Source of the DNA: Paenibacillus sp. KS-LC4
GTDB taxonomy: Bacteria; Bacillota; Bacilli; Paenibacillales; Paenibacillaceae
Reading direction: 5' to 3'
DNA length: 64,000 nt
Assembly: GCF_036894955.1 (NCBI RefSeq)
Contig: NZ_CP145905.1
Span: 937,501-1,001,500 of the forward strand
Positions 1 to 9,700 of this stretch are shown here, piece after piece. Positions within the stretch are counted from its first letter, which is position 1. Every line of letters begins with the position of its first letter. The position numbers and the translations under genes were made by a program. The notes under the pieces are model-generated. The model ran no database searches, was not told the DNA's origin, and saw only the letters and a program-made list of their open reading frames with translations.

Positions 1-582
1 GATGGAGAGACAAGGTCGCTCCCGTCGCCGTTTATGCTGATTGCTACGCAAAATCCGCTGCGTTTTGAAGGGACGAGCAGGCTGCCGGAGGCACAGCTCG
101 ACCGTTTTATGATGCGGCTGTCTATCGGGTATCCCGAGCCGCAGTTTGAGCAGCAATTGCTGGAGCAATATGCTGATGGGCAGCGGCAAGAGCCTCATAA
201 AATCAGGCCCGTGCTTATGCCGGAGGAATGGCTGAGGATGCAGCGGGAAGTGCGCTTGGCCCACGTGCATCCTGCTCTGATTGAATACATGGTGCAGGTG
301 GCGGACGCTTCGCGGAAAATGCCTGAGCTGTCGCTTGCGATGAGCCCGCGTGCCGGCAGGGACTGGTTGAGAGCGGCGCAGGCCTTAGCTTATTTAGAAG
401 GCAGAGGTTATGTGCTGCCAGATGATTTGCTAGCGACAGGCGAAGCGGTGCTGACGCATCGGCTGGAGGTTTATCCAGGAGCGCCGGGGCGGATGACAGC
501 AGCGCAGCTTGTACAGCAGCTGCTGCACACTACACCGCTGCCAGCCGCCGTGCTGCCGCAGGCTGCAGGAGGGCGGCGCTAA
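1..582 (+). CDS. MoxR-family AAA+ ATPase, 5' end outside window
   Basis: C-terminal part (about 193 codons) of a MoxR-type AAA+ chaperone ATPase; the frame is open from the first base, so the start and Walker A lie upstream of the window. Visible are the sensor-1 strand MLIATQNP and the LPEAQLDRF arginine-finger segment, then the alpha-helical lid with sensor 2 (SPRAGRDWLRAAQALA). In this family the ATPase is thought to remodel or activate a partner carrying a von Willebrand-like domain. The stop codon overlaps the start of the following DUF58 gene, and the third gene is a transglutaminase; MoxR-DUF58-transglutaminase is a common conserved trio in Gram-positive bacteria. The cellular role is poorly defined. 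The family call is secure. Confidence 0.93.
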   Translation, partial: DGETRSLPSPFMLIATQNPLRFEGTSRLPEAQLDRFMMRLSIGYPEPQFEQQLLEQYADGQRQEPHKIRPVLMPEEWLRMQREVRLAHVHPALIEYMVQVADASRKMPELSLAMSPRAGRDWLRAAQALAYLEGRGYVLPDDLLATGEAVLTHRLEVYPGAPGRMTAAQLVQQLLHTTPLPAAVLPQAAGGRR

Positions 583-2225
583 TGGCGGTTTCCAGTGCGG
601 ATTACGAGGCTGTAAAGATTGAGCAAGGAAAAGCTGCGGAGGGGCAAGCGAAAGCAGCGAGTAATGAGCAAGCAGATGAGGAGCTTGAGCACGGAAGGCA
701 GAGGCTTGGCCGGACGCGGTGGGGAGCATGGCTGATCCTGCTCGTGGGATGGAGTACTGCTCTAGCGGCTGTTATTCAGCGGGGGCTGGCAGTGGAGTGG
801 TTTATGCTTGCTGTGCTTGGCTGCATCCTGCTGCTTAGCGCAGGATTGCCTTGGCTCGCTATTCAAGGACTAAAGGTGAGCCGTCAGCTTGACGAAGACA
901 AGATTCGCGATGGGGAAGGGGTTGGGGTGCAGCTCATGCTGGGCCGAGCTTATCCTATTCCTTTCGTTTGGCTGGCGCTTGAAGATACGATGGTCAATGG
1001 GAGTACGGCGAAGCAGGAGCGAGTCTCCTACCGCTATGCGGCGCAGCTCCATTTTGAAACGGAATTGGCGCTTAGTTACAGAGCGCAGCTTATTCGGCGC
1101 GGGGAGCACAGCTTTGAGGCAGTTACCGTTAGAGTAAGCGATTATTTAGGATTAACGGCAGTGAGCCGAACGTTTGCTTGCCGCAGCGAGCTGCTTGCAG
1201 TTCCTGCGCTGCCAGAGGCTGTAGCGGCTCCGGGTACGGCGGCGCTTCGGGGCAGCGGTCTTGCAGCAGTTATTAGGCTGGAGCCGGGCAAGCTAGAGGC
1301 TCAGGAAGCAGGCTCAGGGCGTGAGTCGTCTGAGCATCAGCATGCGGGCAAACAGGCAGGAATTGGTCCAGAGATGCGGCCTTACCGGGAAGGGGATTCG
1401 CTGCGCCATATCAATTGGAGGGTAGCTGCGCGTGGTCGCGGGCTGCACACGAAGGAGCACGGCACAGCGCTTCATCGCCCACTGGTGCTCATGGCGATTG
1501 ACAACACGGAAAGCGCTTATGACAGCGACGAAAGGTTTTTCGATGCCTGTGCCGGTTGGGCTGCCGGTGTACTGGAGCAGGATCATAGGGCGGGAAACCG
1601 GGTGCAGCTCATTGCTGGTCAGGCGGTCATAGACGATGGCGCGGCGGGGGCAAAAGCAGAAGCAGGGGCAAAAGCAAAAGCAGGAGCAGGCTTGAAAGCA
1701 TCAGCAAAACGGCCATCTGTATTGGCACAGCCAGATAGCGGATCAGGAATGCCTTCGGGAGCGGAAGGGGATGAGCGGCAGGAGAAGGAGGCAGGAAGCT
1801 CGGTGAACGCAGAGCTTAATGCTGCATGGCTGGATATGGGGGAAAATAGGAACTATAGCACAACTGAAAGTATGCAAGCGGTGCTGGAGCAGCTTGCACG
1901 GCTGAGGCTGGTGCAAAATGGCCGGTTTGTGGCAAGGGTAAGCCGGGAGCTTGAACAAATGCCTAGAGGCAGCATATTGCGCTGCTTTACCGCCGATTGG
2001 CGCAATAGCGCAAGCTGGGGGCAGCTGGCCTCTCGAGCAGCGGAGCAGGGCTGCCAAGTGCTGCTGTATATGCTGATAAGACAAAGCACGCCTACCTTTG
2101 CAATGCGTGAGCAGCAGAAATGGCTGGAGAGCTTCGGTGTCCGCATCTATTGGCTGACATATCCGGAACGGATGAATGAACAGCCGCAGCTAACGAAGGG
2201 AAGGATTCGTTATGGCGATATTTAA
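582..2225 (+). CDS. DUF58 domain protein
   Basis: 547-residue DUF58 (vWA-like) protein, expected to be membrane-anchored and to work with the upstream MoxR ATPase. After an acidic, Ala/Glu-rich N-terminus, two hydrophobic segments lie at about residues 50-68 and 75-97. The DUF58 signature RPYREGDSLRHINWRVAAR sits near residue 265 and is followed by a strand resembling a vWA core (PLVLMAID). Odd: a low-complexity insertion of Ala-Gly-Lys repeats (AGAKAEAGAKAKAGAG) near residue 353, inside what is normally a compact domain; it probably arose by slippage. The ATG overlaps the last base of the MoxR gene, and the 3' end overlaps the next gene by 14 bases, so the three are translationally coupled. 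Confidence 0.92.
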   Translation: MAVSSADYEAVKIEQGKAAEGQAKAASNEQADEELEHGRQRLGRTRWGAWLILLVGWSTALAAVIQRGLAVEWFMLAVLGCILLLSAGLPWLAIQGLKVSRQLDEDKIRDGEGVGVQLMLGRAYPIPFVWLALEDTMVNGSTAKQERVSYRYAAQLHFETELALSYRAQLIRRGEHSFEAVTVRVSDYLGLTAVSRTFACRSELLAVPALPEAVAAPGTAALRGSGLAAVIRLEPGKLEAQEAGSGRESSEHQHAGKQAGIGPEMRPYREGDSLRHINWRVAARGRGLHTKEHGTALHRPLVLMAIDNTESAYDSDERFFDACAGWAAGVLEQDHRAGNRVQLIAGQAVIDDGAAGAKAEAGAKAKAGAGLKASAKRPSVLAQPDSGSGMPSGAEGDERQEKEAGSSVNAELNAAWLDMGENRNYSTTESMQAVLEQLARLRLVQNGRFVARVSRELEQMPRGSILRCFTADWRNSASWGQLASRAAEQGCQVLLYMLIRQSTPTFAMREQQKWLESFGVRIYWLTYPERMNEQPQLTKGRIRYGDI

Positions 2226-4710
2226 TGCACAGGGGGAGCCGACATTCGGCTATCGCATATGGACGAGCTTGCTGCTGTTCGGCCTGCTTGCCGAGTGGAT
2301 GCTTCCATGGTCGGAGGCTGGCAGCCATTATTATATTTATGTGGCTCAGCCTTTAATTGTATTTGTTGGCTGTATTGCTATAGCGGGCTTGCTGCGCGCA
2401 CCCTGGTATATCATGCTTGTCGTTTATATGGCTATTGGCATAACAAGCATGATGCGTTTGCATAAAGGCTCGAATGAGGGGCCGCTGGAGTGGGCATTCG
2501 GCTTTGCCAGCCGTTTTACTGAGGAAGTGAGTGGACTAGTCGGGATAGGAGCAGCATGGAGCATGTCAACAGAGCTACAGGCGCTGCTGCTGTTTACCGG
2601 CTTTGCGCTGCTCGTTCCCGCGCTACAGGCTTTAATTTGGCTGCGCCAGTTAGGGCTGGCTTTGGCAGGTATAACGGCGGGGTATTTGATTTTGCTGCAT
2701 GCATGGCTTGGCATGGATGTGCTGTATGCGCTGCTGCGCGTGACGGTGGAGGGTATGCTGCTTGGAGCGCTAGTCATGTTCGCACGGATGAGAAGGCTGC
2801 ACGGAGAAGAGGAGCAGGAGGAAGCGCAAACAGCAACCTATCGTTGGTTGACCTCCGCTTTCGTTGTTGTGGGGCTGTGTTTGGCTGCCGGACTTCTGTT
2901 CTCTGGAGGGAAATCCGTTGCAAAAAGTCCCGCAGCTTGGACGGAGCCGCTAACCGCAAGGCTGGGGCAGTATGTGCTTGGCCTAGAGCATGGCAATCCG
3001 AGGGCTGCATTGGCTTCTTCAGATACTCTAGGCAGCTTCGCTTCCATGGGCTATGGATTTGATGACAGCACATTAGGCGCGCCGTTAAAGCAGGATGAAC
3101 GGATGGTTTTTACAGGGCTGTCTCCTGTGCGCACATATTGGCGCGGGGAGACGAAAGCCTTTTATACCGGGAAAGGGTGGCAGGAAACGGAGCAGCATTT
3201 GACGCTGCTGCCTATTCAGAATGGTGGAGAGCGTGTTGTGTCCGCCAATGGCGAGGCGGAAGAGGTCGTTGGACGGGTAGCGCTGGAGGCAGAGACAGCC
3301 GTCAGCCCAGAGCGAGTCGTCATTCAAACGGTGCTTCTTAAACAGGCGGAGCGTGGCTTCCCGCTTTTTATGGGCGGAACGTCAGGCACATTGCTGGATA
3401 TAACCTCCTCGGAGCCAAAAAGAAAGCTGAACACTTATTTGAAAAATGAAGCGTCGGGCACGCTGTACGCCCCATCAGATAAGGTGCTAATAGATAGGTA
3501 TACCATTCAGACGCTGCTACCCGTGATGGATGAGGCTGCCTTGCGCAGTGGCGGTTTGCAGGCGGGAGAGAAGGAAGCACTGGCCGAATATTTACAGCTG
3601 CCGGAATCGCTGCCAAGCCGTGTTGCTGCACTGGCAGCCGAGGTATCGGGGGGCGGATTAACGAGCCGCTATGATCAGGTGAAGGCGGTTGAAACATATT
3701 TGCGAAACGGCTACACCTATTCAGCTGAAAATAGTACAGTTCCTAAAGGCGGAGCAGATTTCGTGGACGATTTTTTATTTAAACAGCATGAAGGGTATTG
3801 CGTGCATTTTTCCAGTGCAATGGTCATTATGCTTCGTACACAAGGCATACCAGCTAGATGGGTGAAGGGCTTTGCGCCCGGCACCGTGTCTTCGGAGCAG
3901 CCAGATGCGCGAAATGCTGCCGCCCATGCAGGAGTAAAGCTGACTGCCTATGAGGTGAAAAGCAAGGATGCCCATGCTTGGGTGGAAGTGTACTTCCCAG
4001 GCGCAGGCTGGGTGCCTTTTGATCCGACGCCGGGGTATGGCGGCGAGGGAACAGCCGCGGGAGCGGCGCTCGCGGGCTTGGCCGGCGGCACAGCCGGCAG
4101 TGCGGAGGCAGGCGAAGGGGCCGCCGGAGCTTTTGCCAGCGCTGCTGCGCGCCCGATAGGGCAGCGCGCGCAAGCGCTGGCTGTGGCGGCGGCTGAGCAG
4201 GCCGCCACGGCTCTCGCGCAAGGGGCGAATGCCCTTGCGCGTGCGGCGCTTGGCGCCGCCGAGGCAGCGGCGGGGGCGACGCCCGCCGCTAAAGGCGCCG
4301 CAGGCGCGGCTGCGCTGGCGCTGGCAGCCGTGCTCTGCGCTGCGGCGCAGCACAGGCGGCTGCGCCTGCGGCTGGCGCTGCGCCGCTACAGCGCCGCCTC
4401 CCGCGGCGGGACGCCGGAGCGCGGCAGCGCCGGCGTCCAAAGGCAGTTTGCCGCAGTATCGGCGGCAATCTGGCCACAGCTGGACCGCTGCGTAGCCAAA
4501 AGGCAGCCGCAGCAAACAGCAAGGCAATACGCAGCAGCGCAAGCCGCTCTGCTGCCCGCCTCTCAGGCCGAAGCCTTGCAGCGCTTCGTCACCTGGGATG
4601 ACGCCGCCCGCTATGGGCAGCGGCGTGCCTGGCAAGCGCCGCTGCCGGAGGAGCTATCGGCAGCGGTCGCCCTGCTATGCACCCGCAGGCATTCCGCGCG
4701 GCGCACATAA
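2212..4710 (+). CDS. TgpA-type membrane transglutaminase-like protein
   Basis: 832-residue protein with a multi-pass N-terminal membrane part (several hydrophobic segments in residues 10-225), an extracellular region, and a transglutaminase-like papain-fold domain. The catalytic triad is visible: Cys in GYCVHFSSAM near residue 530, His in DAHAWVEVYF near 587, Asp in PFDPTPG near 603. The C-terminus matches the DUF4129-like tail of TgpA proteins (TARQYAAAQAALLP). Between them lies an extremely Ala-rich, very GC-rich linker (about residues 610-730) with one hydrophobic stretch that may be a last membrane helix. The role is inferred: cell-envelope protein or peptide processing together with MoxR and DUF58. 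Overlapping start within an operon; the next gene, guaA, has its own promoter. Confidence 0.9.
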   Translation: MAIFNAQGEPTFGYRIWTSLLLFGLLAEWMLPWSEAGSHYYIYVAQPLIVFVGCIAIAGLLRAPWYIMLVVYMAIGITSMMRLHKGSNEGPLEWAFGFASRFTEEVSGLVGIGAAWSMSTELQALLLFTGFALLVPALQALIWLRQLGLALAGITAGYLILLHAWLGMDVLYALLRVTVEGMLLGALVMFARMRRLHGEEEQEEAQTATYRWLTSAFVVVGLCLAAGLLFSGGKSVAKSPAAWTEPLTARLGQYVLGLEHGNPRAALASSDTLGSFASMGYGFDDSTLGAPLKQDERMVFTGLSPVRTYWRGETKAFYTGKGWQETEQHLTLLPIQNGGERVVSANGEAEEVVGRVALEAETAVSPERVVIQTVLLKQAERGFPLFMGGTSGTLLDITSSEPKRKLNTYLKNEASGTLYAPSDKVLIDRYTIQTLLPVMDEAALRSGGLQAGEKEALAEYLQLPESLPSRVAALAAEVSGGGLTSRYDQVKAVETYLRNGYTYSAENSTVPKGGADFVDDFLFKQHEGYCVHFSSAMVIMLRTQGIPARWVKGFAPGTVSSEQPDARNAAAHAGVKLTAYEVKSKDAHAWVEVYFPGAGWVPFDPTPGYGGEGTAAGAALAGLAGGTAGSAEAGEGAAGAFASAAARPIGQRAQALAVAAAEQAATALAQGANALARAALGAAEAAAGATPAAKGAAGAAALALAAVLCAAAQHRRLRLRLALRRYSAASRGGTPERGSAGVQRQFAAVSAAIWPQLDRCVAKRQPQQTARQYAAAQAALLPASQAEALQRFVTWDDAARYGQRRAWQAPLPEELSAAVALLCTRRHSARRT

Positions 4711-4712
4711 CC

Positions 4713-4749
4713 ATGGGGAGCAAGCCAGCTCTATCGGCTTGCTCCCCAT
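4713..4749 (+). terminator. Strong hairpin after transglutaminase gene
   Basis: Perfect 14-bp stem (arms 4713-4726 and 4736-4749, loop 9 bases) three bases after the stop codon. No T-run follows, so it may act as an mRNA-stabilising hairpin or a weak terminator; the next hairpin downstream has the T-run. Confidence 0.55.
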
Positions 4750-4871
4750 CTCCAAACAAGCAAGCAGTCCGCCAAATGCGACTGCTTCCCTTTGTAATCT
4801 CCATCCATTCCAGTTGCTGAAAGATGCGCTTCAGGTACGTGATAAATATTCAAAGTAACGCAGTAGCCTTA

Positions 4872-4903
4872 AAAGGGACCTTCCGCCAAGGCAGGTTCTT
4901 TTT
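4872..4903 (+). terminator. Intrinsic terminator
   Basis: Stem pairing 4872-4881 with 4093-type wobble-containing complement at 4893-4902 (GGACCT/AGGTTC core plus A/T pairs) and a run of five T. It probably ends the MoxR-DUF58-transglutaminase transcript before guaA. Confidence 0.6.
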
Positions 4904-5009
4904 ATCTTGTTCGATCCTTTGATCATGGCATCAATATGTCATATTAATCCCTTTTTTATCCATAAGAGGTGCTTCTCCTTTAAAAAAAGCGGATAATCGT
5001 CGCTCAGCC

Positions 5010-5039
5010 TTGACTCGCTCAAAGCGCCTTATATATAAT
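5010..5039 (+). promoter_or_regulatory. Sigma-A-type promoter of guaA
   Basis: TTGACT at 5010-5015 and a perfect TATAAT at 5034-5039 with an 18-base spacer, 28 bases before the guaA start. No purine riboswitch aptamer was recognised in the 357-base gap. Confidence 0.65.
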
Positions 5040-5067
5040 TACTACATTAATTGAGGGAGGCTCGGTA

Positions 5068-6606
5068 ATGAACAAGCCAAATGAAATCATCATTGTTCTG
5101 GACTTCGGAGGACAATACAATCAGCTAATCGCACGCCGCATTCGTGATTTGGGCGTATACAGCGAATTGCTGCCATTTAACACATCGGTTGAGCGCATTC
5201 GTGAAATTCAGCCGAAAGGGATTGTGTTCTCAGGAGGTCCAGCTAGCGTATACGAAACGGACTCGCCGCTTGTTGACCCGGCAATCTACGATTTGGGAAT
5301 TCCGATCTTTGGCATTTGCTACGGCATGCAGCTGATGTCGCATCAATTGCAAGGTAAAGTAGAGCGCGCTGGCAAACGGGAATATGGTAAAGCAGAGGTT
5401 GATTTTACACCGGACAGCCGTTTGACTCAGGGCCTAGATGCTTCTCAAACTGTATGGATGAGCCACAGCGACCTCGTAGTCGAGCCGCCAGCAGGCTTCG
5501 TCGTTGATGGAAGCACGGAGCATGCTCCAATTGCGGCAATGAGCAACCCGGACAAGCATTTCTATGCGGTGCAATTCCATCCGGAGGTTCGTCACTCTGT
5601 ATTCGGCAATGAAATGATTCGCAACTTCCTCTACAACATTTGCGACTGTGACGGCAACTGGACGATGGAGAGCTTCATCGAGGATACCGTTCGTGATATT
5701 CGCGATCAGGTTGGCGACAAGAAGGTGCTATGCGCCCTTTCTGGCGGCGTAGATTCCTCTGTTGTTGCGATTTTGCTGCACAAGGCGATCGGCGATCAGC
5801 TTACTTGTATGTTTATTGACCACGGCTTGCTCCGTAAGGATGAAGCAGAAGGCGTTATGGAGACGTTCGTGGGCAAATTCGATATGAAGGTTCTTAAAAT
5901 CGACGCGAAGGAACGCTTCATGGGCAAGCTTGCCGGAGTGGATGATCCTGAGCAAAAACGTAAAATCATCGGCAACGAGTTTATTTACGTATTCCAAGAA
6001 GAGTCTGACAAATTGGATGACTTTGAATTTTTGGCGCAAGGCACGCTGTATACGGATATCGTAGAGAGCGGTACAGCTACAGCCCAAACGATCAAATCCC
6101 ACCACAATGTCGGCGGTCTGCCGGAAGACATTAAGTTCAAGCTTGTAGAGCCGCTTAAAGCGCTATTCAAGGATGAGGTTCGTAAAGTCGGCTCCGAGTG
6201 CGGCTTGCCAGATGCGATCGTATGGCGTCAGCCGTTCCCAGGTCCAGGTCTTGCGATTCGTGTGCTTGGCGAAGTAACGGAAGAGAAGCTGACGATCGTA
6301 CGCGAGTCGGATGCGATTCTTCGCGATGAAATTGCCAAGGCTGGTCTTGACCGCGAAATTTGGCAGTACTTCACTGCGCTTCCGAATATGAAGAGCGTAG
6401 GCGTTATGGGCGATGCCCGCACGTATTCCTACACGGTAGGTATCCGCGCTGTTACTTCCATCGACGGAATGACAGCAGACTGGGCACGTATCCCTTGGGA
6501 CGTATTGGAGAAAATCTCCGTTCGTATCGTCAACGAAGTGGACAATGTTAACCGTATCGTTTATGACGTAACTTCGAAACCGCCAGCTACGATTGAGTGG
6601 GAATAA
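5068..6606 (+). CDS. guaA: GMP synthase (glutamine-hydrolysing)
   Basis: 512-residue cytosolic enzyme converting XMP, ATP and glutamine to GMP. The N-terminal class I glutamine amidotransferase domain has nucleophile Cys in FGICYGMQL (near residue 84) and His/Glu in QFHPEV (near 171). The ATP-pyrophosphatase domain has the PP-loop ALSGGVDSS near residue 224, and the C-terminal dimerisation domain ends with the typical [12 protein letters not shown]. Length is normal for the family. The start is set by GAGGGAGG seven bases upstream. Single-gene unit with its own promoter; a T-run hairpin follows about 110 bases downstream. High confidence. Confidence 0.99.
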   Translation: MNKPNEIIIVLDFGGQYNQLIARRIRDLGVYSELLPFNTSVERIREIQPKGIVFSGGPASVYETDSPLVDPAIYDLGIPIFGICYGMQLMSHQLQGKVERAGKREYGKAEVDFTPDSRLTQGLDASQTVWMSHSDLVVEPPAGFVVDGSTEHAPIAAMSNPDKHFYAVQFHPEVRHSVFGNEMIRNFLYNICDCDGNWTMESFIEDTVRDIRDQVGDKKVLCALSGGVDSSVVAILLHKAIGDQLTCMFIDHGLLRKDEAEGVMETFVGKFDMKVLKIDAKERFMGKLAGVDDPEQKRKIIGNEFIYVFQEESDKLDDFEFLAQGTLYTDIVESGTATAQTIKSHHNVGGLPEDIKFKLVEPLKALFKDEVRKVGSECGLPDAIVWRQPFPGPGLAIRVLGEVTEEKLTIVRESDAILRDEIAKAGLDREIWQYFTALPNMKSVGVMGDARTYSYTVGIRAVTSIDGMTADWARIPWDVLEKISVRIVNEVDNVNRIVYDVTSKPPATIEWE

Positions 6607-6717
6607 TTGTGGTGGATCAATGTCATCAAATCGTCTGTATCCTTGATTGATATAGGGTTGCAACGGTCTTGCTATTGAATTTCCACTCACAACTGCGACA
6701 ATAGAGTGCTAAAATTT

Positions 6718-6762
6718 CTCTCTTTTATTTGCGTTTTTTAGCGAATAGAAGGGAGTTTTTTT
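6718..6762 (+). terminator. Hairpin terminator, left member of a matching pair
   Basis: Arms 6718-6733 and 6742-6755 followed by seven T. The arm sequence (CTCTCTTTTATTTGCG) is nearly identical to the hairpin at 17514-17558. The two copies bracket the sugar cluster. This copy is placed to end guaA transcription. Confidence 0.75.
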
Positions 6763-6887
6763 GTGACCAAATGAAAGAACTCAATTGAACGAAGAGCCAT
6801 AAAATCTTTTGACTGCTACTTTTTAGGATTGGGAGAGATTGGAAGAGGAGAGGGCAATGGCAGCCTACAAGTGAAGTTGAGGGTAGC

Positions 6888-6932
6888 GAGGGGCGTCCAG
6901 CAGTGTCTACAAGACTTTCTGGACAGCCCCTC
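6888..6932 (-). terminator. GC-rich hairpin downstream of the sensor kinase gene
   Basis: Arms 6888-6900 (GAGGGGCGTCCAG) and 6919-6932 (CTGGACAGCCCCTC) pair over 13 bp with one bulge. It lies about 80 bases past the stop of the minus-strand kinase gene at 7014 and probably ends that transcript, although no long T-run is seen on the minus strand. Confidence 0.5.
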
Positions 6933-7013
6933 TTCGTATTATCAGGTCAATCAGATATTGCTGGTTGGCCTATTTTCACAGTCACCCCTGCATAATGGCT
7001 GCTTGTCAGCCGT

Positions 7014-8807
7014 TTATGCTTGGGAACGGTCATTCAGACTTAAGGGAATCACGATCTCGACCTGTGTGCCCCAACCGGGCTTGGAGCGGATCACCAGAGA
7101 GGAGGAGGTTCCGAATTGCAGATGTAGCCGCTTATAGGTGTTGGACAAGCCGATATGGCTGTTCTGGCTGTCATCGGAGCTGTCCAGTGAGCAGCGCAGC
7201 TTGCTCCTGATCTGATTCAGGCGATTGGGAGCCATGCCTGTTCCGTTGTCGGTTACGCTCAGTACCAGTTGCCCGCCCCTGGCGCGAATTTTGATCCGAA
7301 TGATTCCGGTTCCCTTTTTGTTCTTGATGCCGTGATACAGCGCATTCTCGACAAGTGGCTGAAGCAGCAGCTTGGTCACATAGTAATGCAGAACCGTTTC
7401 GTACACATCCCATACAACGCTGAATTTATCGCCATAGCGATATTTGAGAATCTCGATATAGCTGCGCGTATATTTCAGCTCGTCCTCCAGCGGAATCAAC
7501 CGAGCTTGAACATCCAGTGAAAACTTCAATATATCTCCCAAATGTTCTAGCATGGCATTCGCTTCGTTAGGCTTGCCCGTTAGCTTAAGCACCTTCCAAT
7601 AAATGGTTTGAATCGTATTGAGCAGAAAATGCGGATTCATTTGTGACTGCAACGCCTTAAGCTCAATGACTTCGTAACGATATTTCCGCTCGGAAAGCTG
7701 CACGGACAAATAGTTGTTTTCAACAAATGTTTTGAGCACGTTTTGGATAATGTAATGATACACATCCGACGGTTTTTTTTCGATTTTGGAGACGACGCCT
7801 CCCTTCTGTGCGGACTGGATAATGTTCAATATCATTTTAACATTGTCATAATTTTTGCGGGTCAGTACATAAGCGAGCACAGCGCCAATCAGGAAGCAAG
7901 CCGCGAGTAGAGAGAAGGTGAGCTTGGCCAGAGAATTCGGCACCTTGTACAGGCTTTTCTCCGCAATTACGGTGACGAAGCTCCAGTGGTACGAATCGGA
8001 CTGAACTCTGGATATAAGATTGGAGCCTGCAGCTAAAGGCAAGGTGAAGATGGTGAGCTCGCTTGCAGCCACCTCTTCGATCTGTTTGTCCGTCAGAGGC
8101 GCTGATTGAGCACTGCTGATTATAAGCTGTCGGTTTGCGTCAAGTACATAAAATTGCTGCTCGGGCAGCTTCTTCAACTGCTCCAACTTCTTATTGATGT
8201 AATCTGTCGAAATGTTCATAATCAGAATGCCGTCATTGCCCGATGGCTGTCCAAGGCTAAGTCGGCGGTAGAATGTAATGACCTCCTTAGAGGGCTCAAA
8301 TGAATATTCCTTGATGGCGCGCGGCTCCGCCCACATCGATTCATGCTCATGGTTCTCAAGCGAACGTTGCCAAGCGCTGTCGTAGGATTGCTCCAGATAA
8401 TCAACGCCATAGTTGCTGTTGTAAAATCGACCGTAGTCGTTTGGTATATACATATATATCGAATGGATGTACGGTCTTGTAATGGCCGGTACATTCACAA
8501 ATTGCCGCAGGGTATCAAACAGTGTCAAATCGCCAAACGACAGACTCGGCTCCTTCAGAATATGACTCAGGTTCTGCTTGATGACCGGATTCGAGAAATA
8601 CAAGGAAACGGCGTCCAGCTCATTAAAAATCAAATTAAAGGTGTCAATCGTCTGGTGGAGTGAATTGGAATTGTTTAAAATAATAGTATCTTTAATCTGG
8701 GTTTTGATAATTAAATGAAACAAGCCGCCTAGCACTAAAATCGGTATAAACATGGGCAGAATAACAGCAATGAAGTTTTTTACAAAAAAAGTGTGTACCG
8801 TTTTCAC
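7014..8807 (-). CDS. YesM-type sensor histidine kinase
   Basis: 597-residue membrane sensor kinase. A transmembrane segment at about residues 12-32, a large extracellular sensor region to about 285, a second membrane helix near 295-317, then a HAMP-like linker and the His_kinase domain of the YesM/LytS type with its phospho-acceptor His in QMNPHFLLNT (near residue 390). The ATPase part carries the N box (PLVENALYHGI) and G box (VTDNGTGM). Starts with GTG at 8807, three bases after the stop of the response regulator gene, so both are co-transcribed. It likely senses an extracellular sugar or its loaded binding protein and controls the divergent import/catabolism operon starting at 9788. Confidence 0.93.
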   Translation of the reverse strand: MKTVHTFFVKNFIAVILPMFIPILVLGGLFHLIIKTQIKDTIILNNSNSLHQTIDTFNLIFNELDAVSLYFSNPVIKQNLSHILKEPSLSFGDLTLFDTLRQFVNVPAITRPYIHSIYMYIPNDYGRFYNSNYGVDYLEQSYDSAWQRSLENHEHESMWAEPRAIKEYSFEPSKEVITFYRRLSLGQPSGNDGILIMNISTDYINKKLEQLKKLPEQQFYVLDANRQLIISSAQSAPLTDKQIEEVAASELTIFTLPLAAGSNLISRVQSDSYHWSFVTVIAEKSLYKVPNSLAKLTFSLLAACFLIGAVLAYVLTRKNYDNVKMILNIIQSAQKGGVVSKIEKKPSDVYHYIIQNVLKTFVENNYLSVQLSERKYRYEVIELKALQSQMNPHFLLNTIQTIYWKVLKLTGKPNEANAMLEHLGDILKFSLDVQARLIPLEDELKYTRSYIEILKYRYGDKFSVVWDVYETVLHYYVTKLLLQPLVENALYHGIKNKKGTGIIRIKIRARGGQLVLSVTDNGTGMAPNRLNQIRSKLRCSLDSSDDSQNSHIGLSNTYKRLHLQFGTSSSLVIRSKPGWGTQVEIVIPLSLNDRSQA

Positions 8808-8810
8808 CCT

Positions 8811-9527
8811 TTATTCGACCCTCCAGTCTCGTGGCGGCTTGCCATAATATTTATGAAAGGCGCGGGTGAAATTTTTGGAATTGGTATATCCAACCATCTC
8901 GCTTACCTGATAAATTTTGTAGCGCAAATCCTCCAGCAGTTCCTTAGCCATCTCCATTCGCCGGGCCAACAGCAGCTCGGAATAATTGTGACCGGTCTTG
9001 TCCTTAATAAATTTGCTGAGATATTGCGGTGTCATAAAAACCTGTTCCGCGGCCTCCTCCAGACTAGCAGTGGCGAGGTTTCTCTGGATATATTGACGGA
9101 CGGTCGTTACAACCTTGTGCTCTCCTGTGTTTTCCGTCCTATGGACATTAGAAGCTTTCAGCTCCTCATTCAATTTTTGAAACGTATCCACCAGCTCATC
9201 GTATCTGGTAGGCTTAACAATATAATTTTTAACTCCATACAGAAGCGCCTTCTGAGCATATTCGAATTCCCGATGTCCACTCAAAAATACGATTTTGACC
9301 GGTAAGCGCTTACTAAATATTTCGTGGGCCAGATCCAGTCCGTCCATAACAGGCATAAGAATATCGCTTAAAATCACATCAATATGCTCTGACTCCAGTA
9401 TGGCAAGAGCATCAACGCCGTTTTCCGCCTCTCCAGCAATTTCAAATCCGATTTCTCGCCACGGGAAATAGTTGCGAAGCCCGAGCCTGGTTTCCCTTTC
9501 ATCATCTACGAGCAGAAGTCTGTGCAT
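8811..9527 (-). CDS. Response regulator, REC plus AraC-type HTH
   Basis: 238-residue YesN-type regulator. The receiver domain has the acidic pair in LLVDDERET, the phospho-acceptor Asp in VILSDILMPVMDG near residue 54 and the Lys in YIVKPT. A short linker leads to an AraC-type double HTH (about 135-238) with ATASLEEAAEQVFMTPQYLS and the second helix pair ending VGYTNSKNFTRAFHKYYGKPP. It is much shorter than usual YesN proteins (about 500 residues) because the middle domain is missing. The start at 9527 is preferred over in-frame codons further upstream because a GGGGGG ribosome site lies just ahead of it. First gene of a two-gene minus-strand operon with the kinase. Confidence 0.92.
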   Translation of the reverse strand: MHRLLLVDDERETRLGLRNYFPWREIGFEIAGEAENGVDALAILESEHIDVILSDILMPVMDGLDLAHEIFSKRLPVKIVFLSGHREFEYAQKALLYGVKNYIVKPTRYDELVDTFQKLNEELKASNVHRTENTGEHKVVTTVRQYIQRNLATASLEEAAEQVFMTPQYLSKFIKDKTGHNYSELLLARRMEMAKELLEDLRYKIYQVSEMVGYTNSKNFTRAFHKYYGKPPRDWRVE

Positions 9528-9700
9528 GTCATCCCCCCGTGTTAACAAAATGGACAAATATCTTTCACATTTTCAGTATAGCTTGCACCGGTGTATAACT
9601 CCATAGCCGTATCGCAATAAATTAAGGATGGATATATTTTCGTAATTAATGATACCTTTCTTGAAATGGATGCTTCAAACTGCATAAGTACGGATGCCCT

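Noticed and set aside
3775-4635. Long antisense open frame inside the transglutaminase gene
   Set aside because: It is an effect of the GC-rich Ala-coding stretch; it has no ribosome site or domain.
4711-5067. Purine riboswitch before guaA
   Set aside because: No aptamer core or paired P1 helix was recognised; only hairpins and a sigma-A-type promoter are visible.
6829-7137. Open frame overlapping the 3' end of the sensor kinase gene
   Set aside because: It runs through the hairpin at 6888-6932 and antisense through conserved kinase sequence.
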